Source: JBKECY01 sp047975025 (lineage in GTDB: Bacteria; Bacillota; Clostridia; Lachnospirales; Lachnospiraceae). Taken from it: a DNA stretch of 44,681 bases. Shown here piece by piece: positions 24,636-33,081 of the stretch. The position numbers were made by a program, and so were the translations under genes. Within the stretch, counting starts at the first letter, position 1, and each line of letters begins with the position of its first letter. The notes beneath the pieces were generated by a model that worked only from the letters and a program-made list of their open reading frames with translations, did not search any database and was not told where the DNA came from. The stretch is from assembly GCA_047975025.1 (NCBI GenBank), contig JBKECY010000075.1, positions 1-44,681 on the forward strand, written 5' to 3'.

Positions 24636-25549
24636 TGATTTATACAGTGACATGTAATCCATCGCTGGATTACATTGTGCGGGTCGAGAATTTCCAATTG
24701 GGAACGGTCAACCGTACAAGTTCAGAGAAAATTCTGCCCGGCGGCAAGGGCATAAACGTCAGCATCGTACTAAAGAATCTGGGGTTTGAAAGTATTGCAC
24801 TGGGATTTACAGCCGGATTCACAGGACAGAAAGTTGAAACAGAGTTAAATAAAATGGGGTGTGCCTCTGAATTTGAGCATATTGACCAGGGATTTACCAG
24901 AATCAATCTTAAACTTAAATCGAGAGAAGAATCAGAAATTAATGGACAGGGTCCTCTCATCACACAGGAACATTTGCAGAAGCTGCAGCAGAGGCTGGAA
25001 GTATTGCAGGACGGCGATATTCTGATATTCGCCGGCAGTATCCCACAGACGCTGCCGGAAGACACCTATGAAAACATCATTGCCCGTCTGCAGGGCAGGG
25101 GGATCAAGGTGGTGGTAGATGCCACAGGTAATCTTTTGAAAAAAGTGTTAAAATACCATCCATTTCTAATCAAGCCGAACAATCATGAGTTAGGGGACTT
25201 ATTCGGAGTTACGCTCAAGACAAAAGAGGAAGTGGTTCCCTATGCGAGAAAATTACAGGAACTAGGTGCTGCCAATGTGCTGGTATCTATGGCCAAGGAG
25301 GGTGCGGTTCTGTTAGCCGAAGATGGGAGTGTATATAGTCGTGAAGCACCAAAAGGTGAGGTAGTCAATTCGGTGGGTGCGGGAGATTCCATGGTTGCAG
25401 GGTTTATTGCAGGCTATCTGCAATATCATACGTATGAAGCAGCTTTTAAAGGAGGAATTGCGGCAGGAAGCGCCAGTGCATTCTCAGAGAATCTGGCAAC
25501 CAGGGAAGAAGCAGAGGAACTGCTGCACAGAATGGAGGAAGGAAAATGA
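24635..25549 (+). CDS. fruK: 1-phosphofructokinase
   Basis: 304 aa PfkB-family sugar kinase. The N-terminal signature is TVTCNPSLDYIV, then GGKGINVS; the C-terminal catalytic loop NSVGAGDSMVAGFIAG carries the Asp base and anion hole. It converts fructose 1-phosphate to fructose 1,6-bisphosphate. Between the regulator and the transporter EII this is the standard fru order. A tagatose 6-phosphate kinase role is possible from sequence alone but not from context. The stop overlaps fruA (ATGA). Confidence 0.94.
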   Translation: MIYTVTCNPSLDYIVRVENFQLGTVNRTSSEKILPGGKGINVSIVLKNLGFESIALGFTAGFTGQKVETELNKMGCASEFEHIDQGFTRINLKLKSREESEINGQGPLITQEHLQKLQQRLEVLQDGDILIFAGSIPQTLPEDTYENIIARLQGRGIKVVVDATGNLLKKVLKYHPFLIKPNNHELGDLFGVTLKTKEEVVPYARKLQELGAANVLVSMAKEGAVLLAEDGSVYSREAPKGEVVNSVGAGDSMVAGFIAGYLQYHTYEAAFKGGIAAGSASAFSENLATREEAEELLHRMEEGK

Positions 25550-27495
25550 AAATCACAGATTTATTAAAAAAGGAAGGAATCAGGCTGCATGGCAGTGCAT
25601 CCTCCAAACGGGATGCAATCGATCAGATGGTTGAACTGATGGTAAACACAGGAAACATTACTGACCCTGCAACCTATCGGGAGGTGGTACTTGCCCGCGA
25701 AGAAGAAGGAACCACAGGAGTCGGCGAAGGAATTGCCATACCCCATGGCAAGACAAAAGCCGTACAGCGCCCAGGCTTAAGTGCCATGGTACTGCCCGAT
25801 GGAGTGGATTTTGAGTCTCTTGATCACGAGCCGGTCGATCTGATTTTCCTGATTGCGGCACCGGATACGGAGGATAATGTACATCTTGAAGTACTGAGCC
25901 AATTGTCGGTACTGCTTATGAACCCTGAGTTTACTACAAGTCTTCGTAATGCAGCAACGACAGAGGAATTCCTTCGGATTATTGACGAAGCGGAGAATGG
26001 CAAACGTGAGGAGGCAAGTCAAAAGGAAAAGGCACCGCAGGCAGCTTACGAAATTCTGGCTGTGACGGCCTGCCCGACGGGGATTGCCCACACATATATG
26101 GCGGCAGAAAGTCTGGAAAATAAAGGAAAAGAGCTGGGGCATCCGTTAAAGGCAGAGACGAATGGCTCCGGCGGTGCCAAAAATATACTGACCCCGCAGG
26201 AAATTGCGGAGTGTTCGGGCATCATTATTGCAGCCGATAAAAATGTTGAGATGGCGCGTTTTGACGGCAAACCTGTGCTTTTGACCAGTGTATCACGAGG
26301 AATCAACGATGCGGAAGCGCTGATTCAAAAGGTGGTGAACAAAGAAGTTCCCGTCTATCATCATACTGGTGAAAAAGACAACTCTATGAGCGGAGAAAAA
26401 GAGAGTATTGGACGTAAAATCTATAAGAATCTGATGAATGGCGTCTCCCACATGCTTCCCTTCGTAGTCGGCGGCGGTATTTTGATCGCCTTGGCCTTCA
26501 TCTTCGATGACTATGCAATCAATCCGCAAAATTTTGGTATGAATACACCGCTTGCAGCCTTCTTTAAAACGATTGGAAGCATGGCCTTTAGTTTTATGCT
26601 CCCGGTACTCTCCGGATTTATAGCGATGAGTATTGCGGATCGGCCCGGACTGGCCGTAGGGTTTGTCGGCGGTGCCCTTGCAAGCGGCGGTTACACATTT
26701 GCAAATCTGCTGAATTATAGTGACAGTACCCCGGTCAGTTCAGGATTTTTGGGAGCCTTGTTTGCAGGTTTTGTAGCGGGCTACCTGGTAGTACTGCTGC
26801 GTAAGTTATTTGATAAACTGCCCAAAAGTTTTGAAGGAATCAAACTTGTGCTGTTATTCCCGTTCTTTGGCGTACTGCTGATTGGTGCCATCATGCTGCT
26901 GGTCAACCCATTCGTTGGTGCGGTAAATGAGGGGCTCAATACATTCTTATCGTCACTTAGCGGTACAAGCCAGCTGCTCTTGGGGGCAGTGCTTGCAGGC
27001 ATGATGGCAATTGATATGGGCGGACCTTTTAATAAAGCGGCCTATGTATTTGGTACGGCGCAGCTGACGGTGGCCAATGCGGGTACGGAGCAGTTCCAGA
27101 TTATGGCGGCGGTTATGATTGGCGGTATGGTACCTCCGCTTGCGATTGCACTTTGTACCACGTTTTTTAAAAACCGTTTTACGGAAAATGAGAGAAAATC
27201 AGGTGTGGCCAACTATATTATGGGGCTCTCCTTTATTACCGAAGGTGCCATACCATTCGCAGCAGCAGATCCACTGCGCGTCCTGCCTTCTTGTATTGTT
27301 GGCTCGGCAGTTGCAGGGGCGTTGTCCATGCTGTTCCAATGCGGCTCACGAGCACCGCATGGAGGAATCTTTGTCATTGCGGTTATTGAACATCCGCTCT
27401 ATTTCCTCCTGGCACTGCTGATTGGCTCCATCATTTCCATGTTCTTACTGGCTGTATTAAAAAAGCCCATTCATAAGAAAACTGTTAACTCATAA
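25546..27495 (+). CDS. fruA: PTS fructose-specific EIIABC
   Basis: 649 aa. EIIA domain (1-150) with phosphorylated His67 in IAIPHGK. EIIB domain (about 168-265) with Cys176 in VTACPTGIAHT. EIIC membrane domain from about 290 (MLPFVVGGGILIALAF; AIDMGGPFNKAAY; FITEGAIPFAAADP; GSRAPHGGI). All three parts of a fructose permease are in one chain, so the phosphate passes from HPr to His67, to Cys176 and then to fructose at C1. It makes the substrate of fruK. Confidence 0.95.
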   Translation: MKITDLLKKEGIRLHGSASSKRDAIDQMVELMVNTGNITDPATYREVVLAREEEGTTGVGEGIAIPHGKTKAVQRPGLSAMVLPDGVDFESLDHEPVDLIFLIAAPDTEDNVHLEVLSQLSVLLMNPEFTTSLRNAATTEEFLRIIDEAENGKREEASQKEKAPQAAYEILAVTACPTGIAHTYMAAESLENKGKELGHPLKAETNGSGGAKNILTPQEIAECSGIIIAADKNVEMARFDGKPVLLTSVSRGINDAEALIQKVVNKEVPVYHHTGEKDNSMSGEKESIGRKIYKNLMNGVSHMLPFVVGGGILIALAFIFDDYAINPQNFGMNTPLAAFFKTIGSMAFSFMLPVLSGFIAMSIADRPGLAVGFVGGALASGGYTFANLLNYSDSTPVSSGFLGALFAGFVAGYLVVLLRKLFDKLPKSFEGIKLVLLFPFFGVLLIGAIMLLVNPFVGAVNEGLNTFLSSLSGTSQLLLGAVLAGMMAIDMGGPFNKAAYVFGTAQLTVANAGTEQFQIMAAVMIGGMVPPLAIALCTTFFKNRFTENERKSGVANYIMGLSFITEGAIPFAAADPLRVLPSCIVGSAVAGALSMLFQCGSRAPHGGIFVIAVIEHPLYFLLALLIGSIISMFLLAVLKKPIHKKTVNS

Positions 27496-27516
27496 ACAAA
27501 TAAAAGGAGAAAAATC

Positions 27517-27774
27517 ATGAAAGAATTCACGTATACAATTACAGATCCCGAAGGAATCCATGCAAGACCGGCAGGAGAATTAGTTAAATTAGCCGCTGGA
27601 TTTAAGAGCAGCATCATTATGAAAAAAGAAGAGAAAAGTGCAGATATCAAGCGAATCTTTGCGCTGATGGCACTTGGAGTCAAGAAAGGTCAGGCCGTAA
27701 CGCTGACCATAAGCGGTGAAGACGAAGAAACTGCCGCTGCTGCTGTGGAAGCCTTCTTAAGAGAGCATCTCTAA
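27517..27774 (+). CDS. HPr-family phosphocarrier lacking regulatory Ser46
   Basis: 85 aa. The PTS site GIHARPA carries His15, so it can pass phosphate from EI to EIIA. The usual regulatory serine at 46 (N-L-K-S-I-M in Gram-positive HPr) is arginine here: the frame reads I-K-R-I-F-A-L-M with no length change from His15. Ser46 is what HPr kinase phosphorylates to bind CcpA in catabolite repression. This copy should therefore be blind to that signal, a dedicated fructose carrier. It sits 21 bases after fruA with AAAGGAG upstream. Confidence 0.93.
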   Translation: MKEFTYTITDPEGIHARPAGELVKLAAGFKSSIIMKKEEKSADIKRIFALMALGVKKGQAVTLTISGEDEETAAAAVEAFLREHL

Positions 27775-27805
27775 GATCTGTACCGGTAGAAGAAAGGAGA
27801 CTGTC

Positions 27806-29422
27806 ATGGAGATCATTACAGGGAAAAGTGTATTTGCGGCGATTGCTGCCGGACCTCTGCATATACTTGCAAAAGCGCCCAAAACAGTCAAACGTCAGCA
27901 TATGGAAGATACGGCACAGGAAATGCACCGGCTATTGGAGGCCACAGCCCAGACCAAGGAACAACTGGGCAGCCTCTACGAAAAAGCACTCAAGGAAGTA
28001 GGTGAATCCAATGCCGCAATCTTTGAAGTGCATCAGATGATGCTGGTGGATGAGGATTACCAGAGTGCCATCCGCACAATGATTGAGACACAGGAAGTCA
28101 ATGCGGAGTATGCGGTAGCAGCCACAGGGGATAACTTCGCCCAGATTTTTGCCAATATGGATGATGCCTATATGAAGGAAAGAGCGGCGGATGTCAAGGA
28201 TATCTCGGAGAGACTGATCCAGAATCTGCTGGGGGATGCCTCGTTAGTACACAGCTTTTCCACGCCTGTCATTATTGCGGCGGATGATCTGGCCCCCAGC
28301 GAGACAGTACAGTTGGAAAAAGACAAGATTCTCGCGTTTGTTACGACACGCGGAAGCCTGAATTCCCATACCGCAATACTGGCGCGTACGATGAATATTC
28401 CGGCTATTTTAGGAACGAAGATTACACTGGATGCGTCATATCAGGGTAAGATGACAGTGGTAGATGGGTTTACCGGAGAGGTCATTATTGAACCTGAGGC
28501 AGATATATTAGAAGCAAAGCTGGCAAGACAAAGGGAAGAGGCAGAGAAAAAAGTTCTGCTTCAGGAGCTAAAAGGCAAACCGGATGTTACCAGAGACGGA
28601 CGGCATATTAAGCTATATGCCAACATAGGCAGTCCGGGCGATCTGGCCTCCGTTTTGGAAAACGATGCGGAGGGAATCGGATTGTTCCGCAGTGAATTCC
28701 TATACCTTGCCCGTGAAGAGTATCCGACAGAAAACGATCAATTCTCTATTTATAAGACGGTATTGGAAACGATGGCTGAAAAGCAGGTCATTATCAGAAC
28801 GCTGGATATCGGTGCTGATAAGCAGATTGATTATTTTGCCTTGGACAAAGAGGAGAATCCGGCGATGGGCTATCGGGCAATCCGTATCTGTCTGGACCGT
28901 CCGGAGATTTTCAAGACGCAGCTTCGCGCTTTGTACAGGGCTTCTGTATTTGGCAATCTGGCGATTATGTTCCCCATGATTGTGTCGGTAGAAGAAATTC
29001 ACAAAATCCAGCAGCTGATAGCAGAAGTCAAAACAGAATTGCAGACCGAAGGTCTGCAGTACAAGGATGTGCCGCTTGGTATTATGATCGAAACGCCGGC
29101 AGCGGCCATGATCAGCGATCTGCTTGCCCGGGAAGTCGACTTTTTCAGCATAGGTACAAATGACCTGACGCAATATACACTGGCGGCTGATCGCCAGAAT
29201 CCAAAGTTGGAAAGTACTTATGATGCGCATCATCCGGCAATATTACGGATGATAGAAATGGTAGTAAAAAACGGACATGAGCAGAACATATGGGTAGGCA
29301 TCTGCGGCGAATTGGGGGCGGATACTTCCCTGACCGGGCGTTTTATTGAGATGGGAGTTGACGAACTCTCTGTATCACCGGCCTTTGTGCTTCCGGTCAG
29401 AAAGTGTATACGTGAGTTTTAA
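27806..29422 (+). CDS. ptsI: PTS enzyme I (phosphoenolpyruvate-protein phosphotransferase)
   Basis: 538 aa, slightly shorter than the usual 570. The phosphohistidine is in GSLNSHTAILAR, the PEP-binding arginine in LFRSEFLY, metal and substrate residues in IETPAAAM and FSIGTNDLTQY, and the catalytic Cys in VGICGELGAD. It takes phosphate from PEP and gives it to HPr. In the fructose operon with its own HPr it completes a private phosphorelay. A general chromosomal ptsHI pair probably exists elsewhere, but that cannot be seen here. Confidence 0.94.
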   Translation: MEIITGKSVFAAIAAGPLHILAKAPKTVKRQHMEDTAQEMHRLLEATAQTKEQLGSLYEKALKEVGESNAAIFEVHQMMLVDEDYQSAIRTMIETQEVNAEYAVAATGDNFAQIFANMDDAYMKERAADVKDISERLIQNLLGDASLVHSFSTPVIIAADDLAPSETVQLEKDKILAFVTTRGSLNSHTAILARTMNIPAILGTKITLDASYQGKMTVVDGFTGEVIIEPEADILEAKLARQREEAEKKVLLQELKGKPDVTRDGRHIKLYANIGSPGDLASVLENDAEGIGLFRSEFLYLAREEYPTENDQFSIYKTVLETMAEKQVIIRTLDIGADKQIDYFALDKEENPAMGYRAIRICLDRPEIFKTQLRALYRASVFGNLAIMFPMIVSVEEIHKIQQLIAEVKTELQTEGLQYKDVPLGIMIETPAAAMISDLLAREVDFFSIGTNDLTQYTLAADRQNPKLESTYDAHHPAILRMIEMVVKNGHEQNIWVGICGELGADTSLTGRFIEMGVDELSVSPAFVLPVRKCIREF

Positions 29423-29474
29423 GCCTGTAAGCCTTAGAAAGTATGAAAAAAGAGTGATTTTTTGAAAAGTCTTA

Positions 29475-29540
29475 TTGACAACGGCCTCCCACAACCGTAT
29501 AATCTAGTTATCAACACTAGATTATACGGTTGTGGGAGGC
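29475..29540 (+). promoter_or_regulatory. Consensus promoter inside a 25-bp perfect palindrome
   Basis: TTGACA (29475-29480) and TATAAT (29498-29503), 17-base spacer, form a perfect promoter. The -10 box lies in the left arm (29484-29508) of a perfect 25-base inverted repeat. The right arm is 29516-29540, with a 7-base centre, and carries GGGAGG, the ribosome site of the next gene. The left arm is mostly upstream of the transcription start, so an RNA hairpin would not form from this promoter. DNA binding by a large or multimeric repressor is likelier. RNA arriving from ptsI would fold it and mask the ribosome site. Confidence 0.85.
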
Positions 29541-29545
29541 TGATT

Positions 29546-30241
29546 ATGAAAGAACTGTCAAAAATTAGTTTTTTTGGAGATTCCATACTTAAGGGAATAC
29601 AGATAAATCCTAGTAATAACAAATATTATACGAAGAACGATATGGATATGGATGCCATCTCTACGTCGTTTCGGGCTAACATACAGAATTTTTCTCGCTT
29701 TGGCTGTACTGTGACGAAAGGAGCAGCACTTTTGGAAGCCAGGTTGGAAAAGGGCATGGATTGTGATGCGGTCATCATGGATTTTGGAGGTAACGACTGC
29801 GATTTTACCTGGGCGGACATTGCACAAAACCCTGAAGGGAACTTTCTGCCGCATACGCCGATCGAAGAATTTTCAAGAGTGTATAGGGACTTGATTGTAA
29901 AACTTAAGGAGCATGCGATTACTCCCATTTTGACGACTCTGCCCCCTCTTGAACCACAGCGCTTTTTTGACTGGTTCTGCAAAGATCTGGACAAAGAGAA
30001 TATTCTGAAATGGCTTGGGAGCATCAAAAAAATCTATACACATCAGGAAGCATATTCGCGTGAAGTCGAGAAGATTGCGGCACTGGAAAAGGTACCGCTG
30101 GTAGATATCCGAAAAGTGTTCTTGCAGAAAGGCCCGGCCAAAGAGTTACTGTGCGAGGATGGCACGCATCCTAATTCCAGGGGTCAAAAAGCGATTACGG
30201 AAGCATTTTTGGAATTTTCCCACACATGGGCAATGGTCTGA
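29546..30241 (+). CDS. SGNH/GDSL-family hydrolase
   Basis: 231 aa from ATG 29546, six bases after GGGAGG; the longer frame from 29462 lies over the promoter palindrome. Block I is FFGDSI with catalytic Ser13, block III is GGND, and block V is DGTHPNSRG with the Asp and His of the triad. No signal peptide is seen, so the enzyme is probably cytoplasmic. Family members cleave acyl or acetyl esters of sugars, lipids or thioesters. Nothing nearby fixes the substrate. Own promoter, own bidirectional terminator: an independent single-gene unit. Confidence 0.88.
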   Translation: MKELSKISFFGDSILKGIQINPSNNKYYTKNDMDMDAISTSFRANIQNFSRFGCTVTKGAALLEARLEKGMDCDAVIMDFGGNDCDFTWADIAQNPEGNFLPHTPIEEFSRVYRDLIVKLKEHAITPILTTLPPLEPQRFFDWFCKDLDKENILKWLGSIKKIYTHQEAYSREVEKIAALEKVPLVDIRKVFLQKGPAKELLCEDGTHPNSRGQKAITEAFLEFSHTWAMV

Positions 30242-30248
30242 AATTTAT

Positions 30249-30290
30249 GGCAAAATAAATCCCCCCGCACCTGGGGGGATTCATTTTGCC
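30249..30290. terminator. Bidirectional terminator between convergent genes
   Basis: A GC-rich stem (AATCCCCCC at 30258-30266 with GGGGGGATT at 30273-30281) is extended outward by GGCAAAAT against ATTTTGCC with one mismatch. T-rich tracts occur on both strands at its base. It serves the SGNH gene (plus) and the secreted-protein gene (minus). Confidence 0.85.
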
Positions 30291-30295
30291 ATTTG

Positions 30296-31714
30296 TTATG
30301 CACCATAAAAGGCAACGCCTTCATATTTCCATCCGGCTTTTACCAGAGAATCTCGTTCAGCGGAATTTACAGTATAGTGATGTGCGGCCGCTACGGGGGC
30401 ATTTGCATTATAGAGCCGGTAAATCGGCCGTTTCTGTTCCAGATCGGAATACCATGCCATGCCTTCATTTTTCCAGCCTAGCCGCAGCAGGCTCTCACGT
30501 TCATAGGTGTCCATCGTATAGAAATGTTCGCCGCTGGATCGGTTATAGAGTCGATATACCGGATTCCCTTCCAGAGGTGCCATCCAGGCAATCCCTTCGT
30601 ATTTCCATCCGGCTGCTGCGAGAGTATCCCGTTCGGATAGTGAAGCTGTGAAGAAATGCTCTCCGTTGTTTTTATTGTAAATACAGTAAATAGCGGTGTA
30701 TCTGGTCTGCCATTGGGCATAGAGTGTCTGATTTGCAGTAAGCCTTGAGATGGTGTTGGCTGTAATATGTGTTCCTCCGGTTCTGGCAGTATACCAACCC
30801 GTAAAAGAATGATTGGCAAGTACAGGAGTGGCCGGCAGTACATAGTTGCTCCCGCTAGTAACGGTTCTGGTGACTGTATTCTTATTCTCTACCGTACCGC
30901 CGTTGGCGTTATAGGTTACGGTAGAGGATTTTGCAGGTGTGGGAGTGGGAGTCACAGTAACCGGCGGAGTCGGTGCCGCCGTGACGGTAGCGTTTAGTGT
31001 AATATATCCCCCGGCCAGCGGATAGTTTGATGCCAGCGCAGTATCAGAGCCTCCTCCCTGAGGAGATTTGTAGAGCAGCACTATTTCAGAATATTCACCG
31101 GGAGCGACCCCGTCCTTAAGCGAGACTGTTATGTCATCGCCGGGAGAAATATAGTCATTCCATTTGGTCTGCAGTACAAAGGGACTGTTCGATGGGAGCA
31201 CAGGAATTGCATAGCGAATACCGGAAGGGTATACCCATGTCGCACTCGGAGATGACGTATACCCCTCTTGTACAGTGGAAAGATCAAATTCATGCAGAGG
31301 AGCTGCCACTATAAAGAAGAGGCGGAACGTTACGTCATCAAGTTGGAAACTGGTAAAATAATCGCCTTCGGAAAGTCCTGTGGCAGGTGCAATACGCATC
31401 GTTGTAGTTCCCACAGGAAAAGAAATTTGCGGAGCAATTGTCAGGGTATCACTTGTGACAGTGAAAGCCTCGCTTTTTGGCGTATACGAATAGAGGGCTT
31501 CGGAATCACTGGATGTAAATGAAATGGTCTGTGGTGCCACTGCATCATATCCATAAGGAACGATTCCAAAATCCAGTTTTAAAGTAGAAGCAGAAAGCGC
31601 ACCTCCTGGGAAGGTAACCTCTTCTGTCGGCACTGCTCCGGTATTTGCCGGAAACAGCAGAACAACCATACAGACACACAGTAGTACTGTAATCACTTTT
31701 TTCAATCGACCCAT
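30296..31714 (-). CDS. Secreted protein with InlB-type B repeat and DUF5648 repeats
   Basis: 472 aa, with an N-terminal signal (KKVITVLLCVCMVVLLFPANTGA). The first 230 residues are beta-rich and unassigned. A Thr/Pro linker (TPPVTVTPTPTP) leads to one Listeria-Bacteroides (InlB B-like) repeat: VTYNANGGTV ... FTGWYTARTGG ... LYAQW. Three copies of a DUF5648-like unit close the protein, each with YRLYN or IYNKN, then GEHFYT or GEHFFT, ERD or ERE, GWKYEG or GWKNEG and a W or F. DUF5648 units occur in extracellular proteins, often with wall or carbohydrate activities. There is no LPXTG anchor, so it is released or bound noncovalently. The ribosome site AAAGGGGAA precedes the start. Function not known; adhesion or glycan binding is a guess. 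Confidence 0.85.
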   Translation of the reverse strand: MGRLKKVITVLLCVCMVVLLFPANTGAVPTEEVTFPGGALSASTLKLDFGIVPYGYDAVAPQTISFTSSDSEALYSYTPKSEAFTVTSDTLTIAPQISFPVGTTTMRIAPATGLSEGDYFTSFQLDDVTFRLFFIVAAPLHEFDLSTVQEGYTSSPSATWVYPSGIRYAIPVLPSNSPFVLQTKWNDYISPGDDITVSLKDGVAPGEYSEIVLLYKSPQGGGSDTALASNYPLAGGYITLNATVTAAPTPPVTVTPTPTPAKSSTVTYNANGGTVENKNTVTRTVTSGSNYVLPATPVLANHSFTGWYTARTGGTHITANTISRLTANQTLYAQWQTRYTAIYCIYNKNNGEHFFTASLSERDTLAAAGWKYEGIAWMAPLEGNPVYRLYNRSSGEHFYTMDTYERESLLRLGWKNEGMAWYSDLEQKRPIYRLYNANAPVAAAHHYTVNSAERDSLVKAGWKYEGVAFYGA

Positions 31715-31836
31715 AATGTTCCCCTTTCTTTTAATTTTACATTAACAGTATAGTTTATTTATATCATCTATTCTAAAAGGATGCAATGAAAATTGTAGAA
31801 AGCTGCCTGGGATTCTAATTTAATCCCCAAAACTGG

Positions 31837-31920
31837 TTGACAATAATTTGATATAATAGTAAAATGTACAAAGTTAGCGTTCGTTAACTTTTTTTATTAT
31901 CAGAGGTTAGCCACAACTAA
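31837..31920 (+). promoter_or_regulatory. Promoter and dyads ahead of the siderophore importer
   Basis: TTGACA (31837-31842) pairs with TAAAAT (31860-31865) at a 17-base spacing; a TATAAT at 31852 is too close to that -35. Directly downstream, AAAGTTAGCG (31870-31879) and CGTTAACTTT (31882-31891) form a 10-bp dyad with one G-T pair, then a T run. TTAG-N6-CTAA (31907-31920) follows, similar in form to DtxR-family iron boxes. An iron-responsive operator is plausible given the genes, but the regulator is not identified. Apart from this, 31715-32020 holds no gene I can support. Confidence 0.5.
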
Positions 31921-32020
31921 TCAGGGAAAGGAGGAATGGCAGGGCGGTATTTGTAAGTCCTTGCATCAGGGAAATAGAAATGGAAAGTTACAGTTGCATC
32001 TAAATAAGAGGAGGAAATAC

Positions 32021-33064
32021 ATGAGAAAAACTGGACTATTTAAGTTTGCTATTTTGGTAGCATTGTTTGCTATGGTATTGTCGGCGTGCACGAGAACAGG
32101 TACGGATACAAGTACAGATTCAGCGACGACTGAGGCAGCAGGTGAAGAAGAACAAACAGCAACACCCGAAGAAGCAGCAACGGTTGAAATTACAGATTTG
32201 TACGGAACGGTAACCGTACCGGTAAATCCGCAAAATGTAGTTTCATTGGATAATAGAACATTTGAGACTTTACAGGATTGGGGCATTGAATTAGCCGCTG
32301 TACCGAAAGGTGTCATGCCGGCAGATCTGTCTTATGTAAGTGATGAGTCAGTGCAGGATATCGGTGATCACAGAGAACCCAATCTAGAAATCATCGCAGC
32401 TGTGGATCCTGAACTTGTCATCATTGGTCAGAGATTTGCAAGTTACTATGAAGAAATCAAAAAGCTGGTGCCGAACGCAGTTGTGATTGACCTGGATTTT
32501 GATGTTTCAGAAGAAGCGGCAACTCCGGGAGAAAATCTGGTTAACGGATTCAAGAATTCCACACTTGCACTGGGACAGATTTTTGACAAAAATGATGAGG
32601 CAGAACAGCTGGTGGCAGAATTTGATCAGAGTATTGAAGATGCACAGGCTGCATATAATGGAACGGATACCATTATGAGTGTTGTTGTATCCGGTGGAGA
32701 GATTGGTTTTGCGGCACCTGGTTCAGGTCGTGTATGGGGACCGCTGTATGAAGTATTTGGCTGGGTTCCGGCACTGGAGATTGATGACGCATCCTCAGAT
32801 CATCAGGGAGATGATGTATCGGTAGAAGCAATTGCACAGAGCAACCCGGACTGGCTATTTGTTCTGGATCGTGATGCTGCCGTATCCTCTACGACGGATG
32901 CAGTACCGGCACAGGATGTGATTGACAATGCACCTGCGCTTCAGAATACAACAGCAGTTGCCAATGGCCAGATTGTATACGCTCCGGCAGACACTTATAC
33001 AAATGAATCTATTCAGACGTTTATAGAATTATTTGGTGATATTACGGAAGCATTCACTAAGTAA
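32021..33064 (+). CDS. Siderophore ABC transporter substrate-binding lipoprotein
   Basis: 347 aa from ATG 32021 (GAGGAGG upstream); the earlier frame start at 31961 lacks a good site. Lipobox LSAC with Cys23, then a Thr/Glu-rich linker. The fold is the helical-backbone iron-siderophore binding family (ITDLYGTVTVPVNPQNVVSLDNRTFETLQDWGI, IAAVDPELVIIGQ). It resembles petrobactin/catecholate-binding proteins of the YclQ/FatB type. First gene of a four-gene importer operon. The exact siderophore cannot be read from sequence. Confidence 0.9.
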   Translation: MRKTGLFKFAILVALFAMVLSACTRTGTDTSTDSATTEAAGEEEQTATPEEAATVEITDLYGTVTVPVNPQNVVSLDNRTFETLQDWGIELAAVPKGVMPADLSYVSDESVQDIGDHREPNLEIIAAVDPELVIIGQRFASYYEEIKKLVPNAVVIDLDFDVSEEAATPGENLVNGFKNSTLALGQIFDKNDEAEQLVAEFDQSIEDAQAAYNGTDTIMSVVVSGGEIGFAAPGSGRVWGPLYEVFGWVPALEIDDASSDHQGDDVSVEAIAQSNPDWLFVLDRDAAVSSTTDAVPAQDVIDNAPALQNTTAVANGQIVYAPADTYTNESIQTFIELFGDITEAFTK

Positions 33065-33081
33065 TATAAAGGAGTCTGAGA

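Noticed and set aside
30286..30651. Plus-strand frames over the secreted protein gene
   Set aside because: Antisense to a gene with signal peptide and repeats; no start signal.
31837..31857. TTGACA with TATAAT at 31852 as promoter
   Set aside because: Spacer is only nine bases; the TAAAAT at 31860 with 17 bases is preferred.
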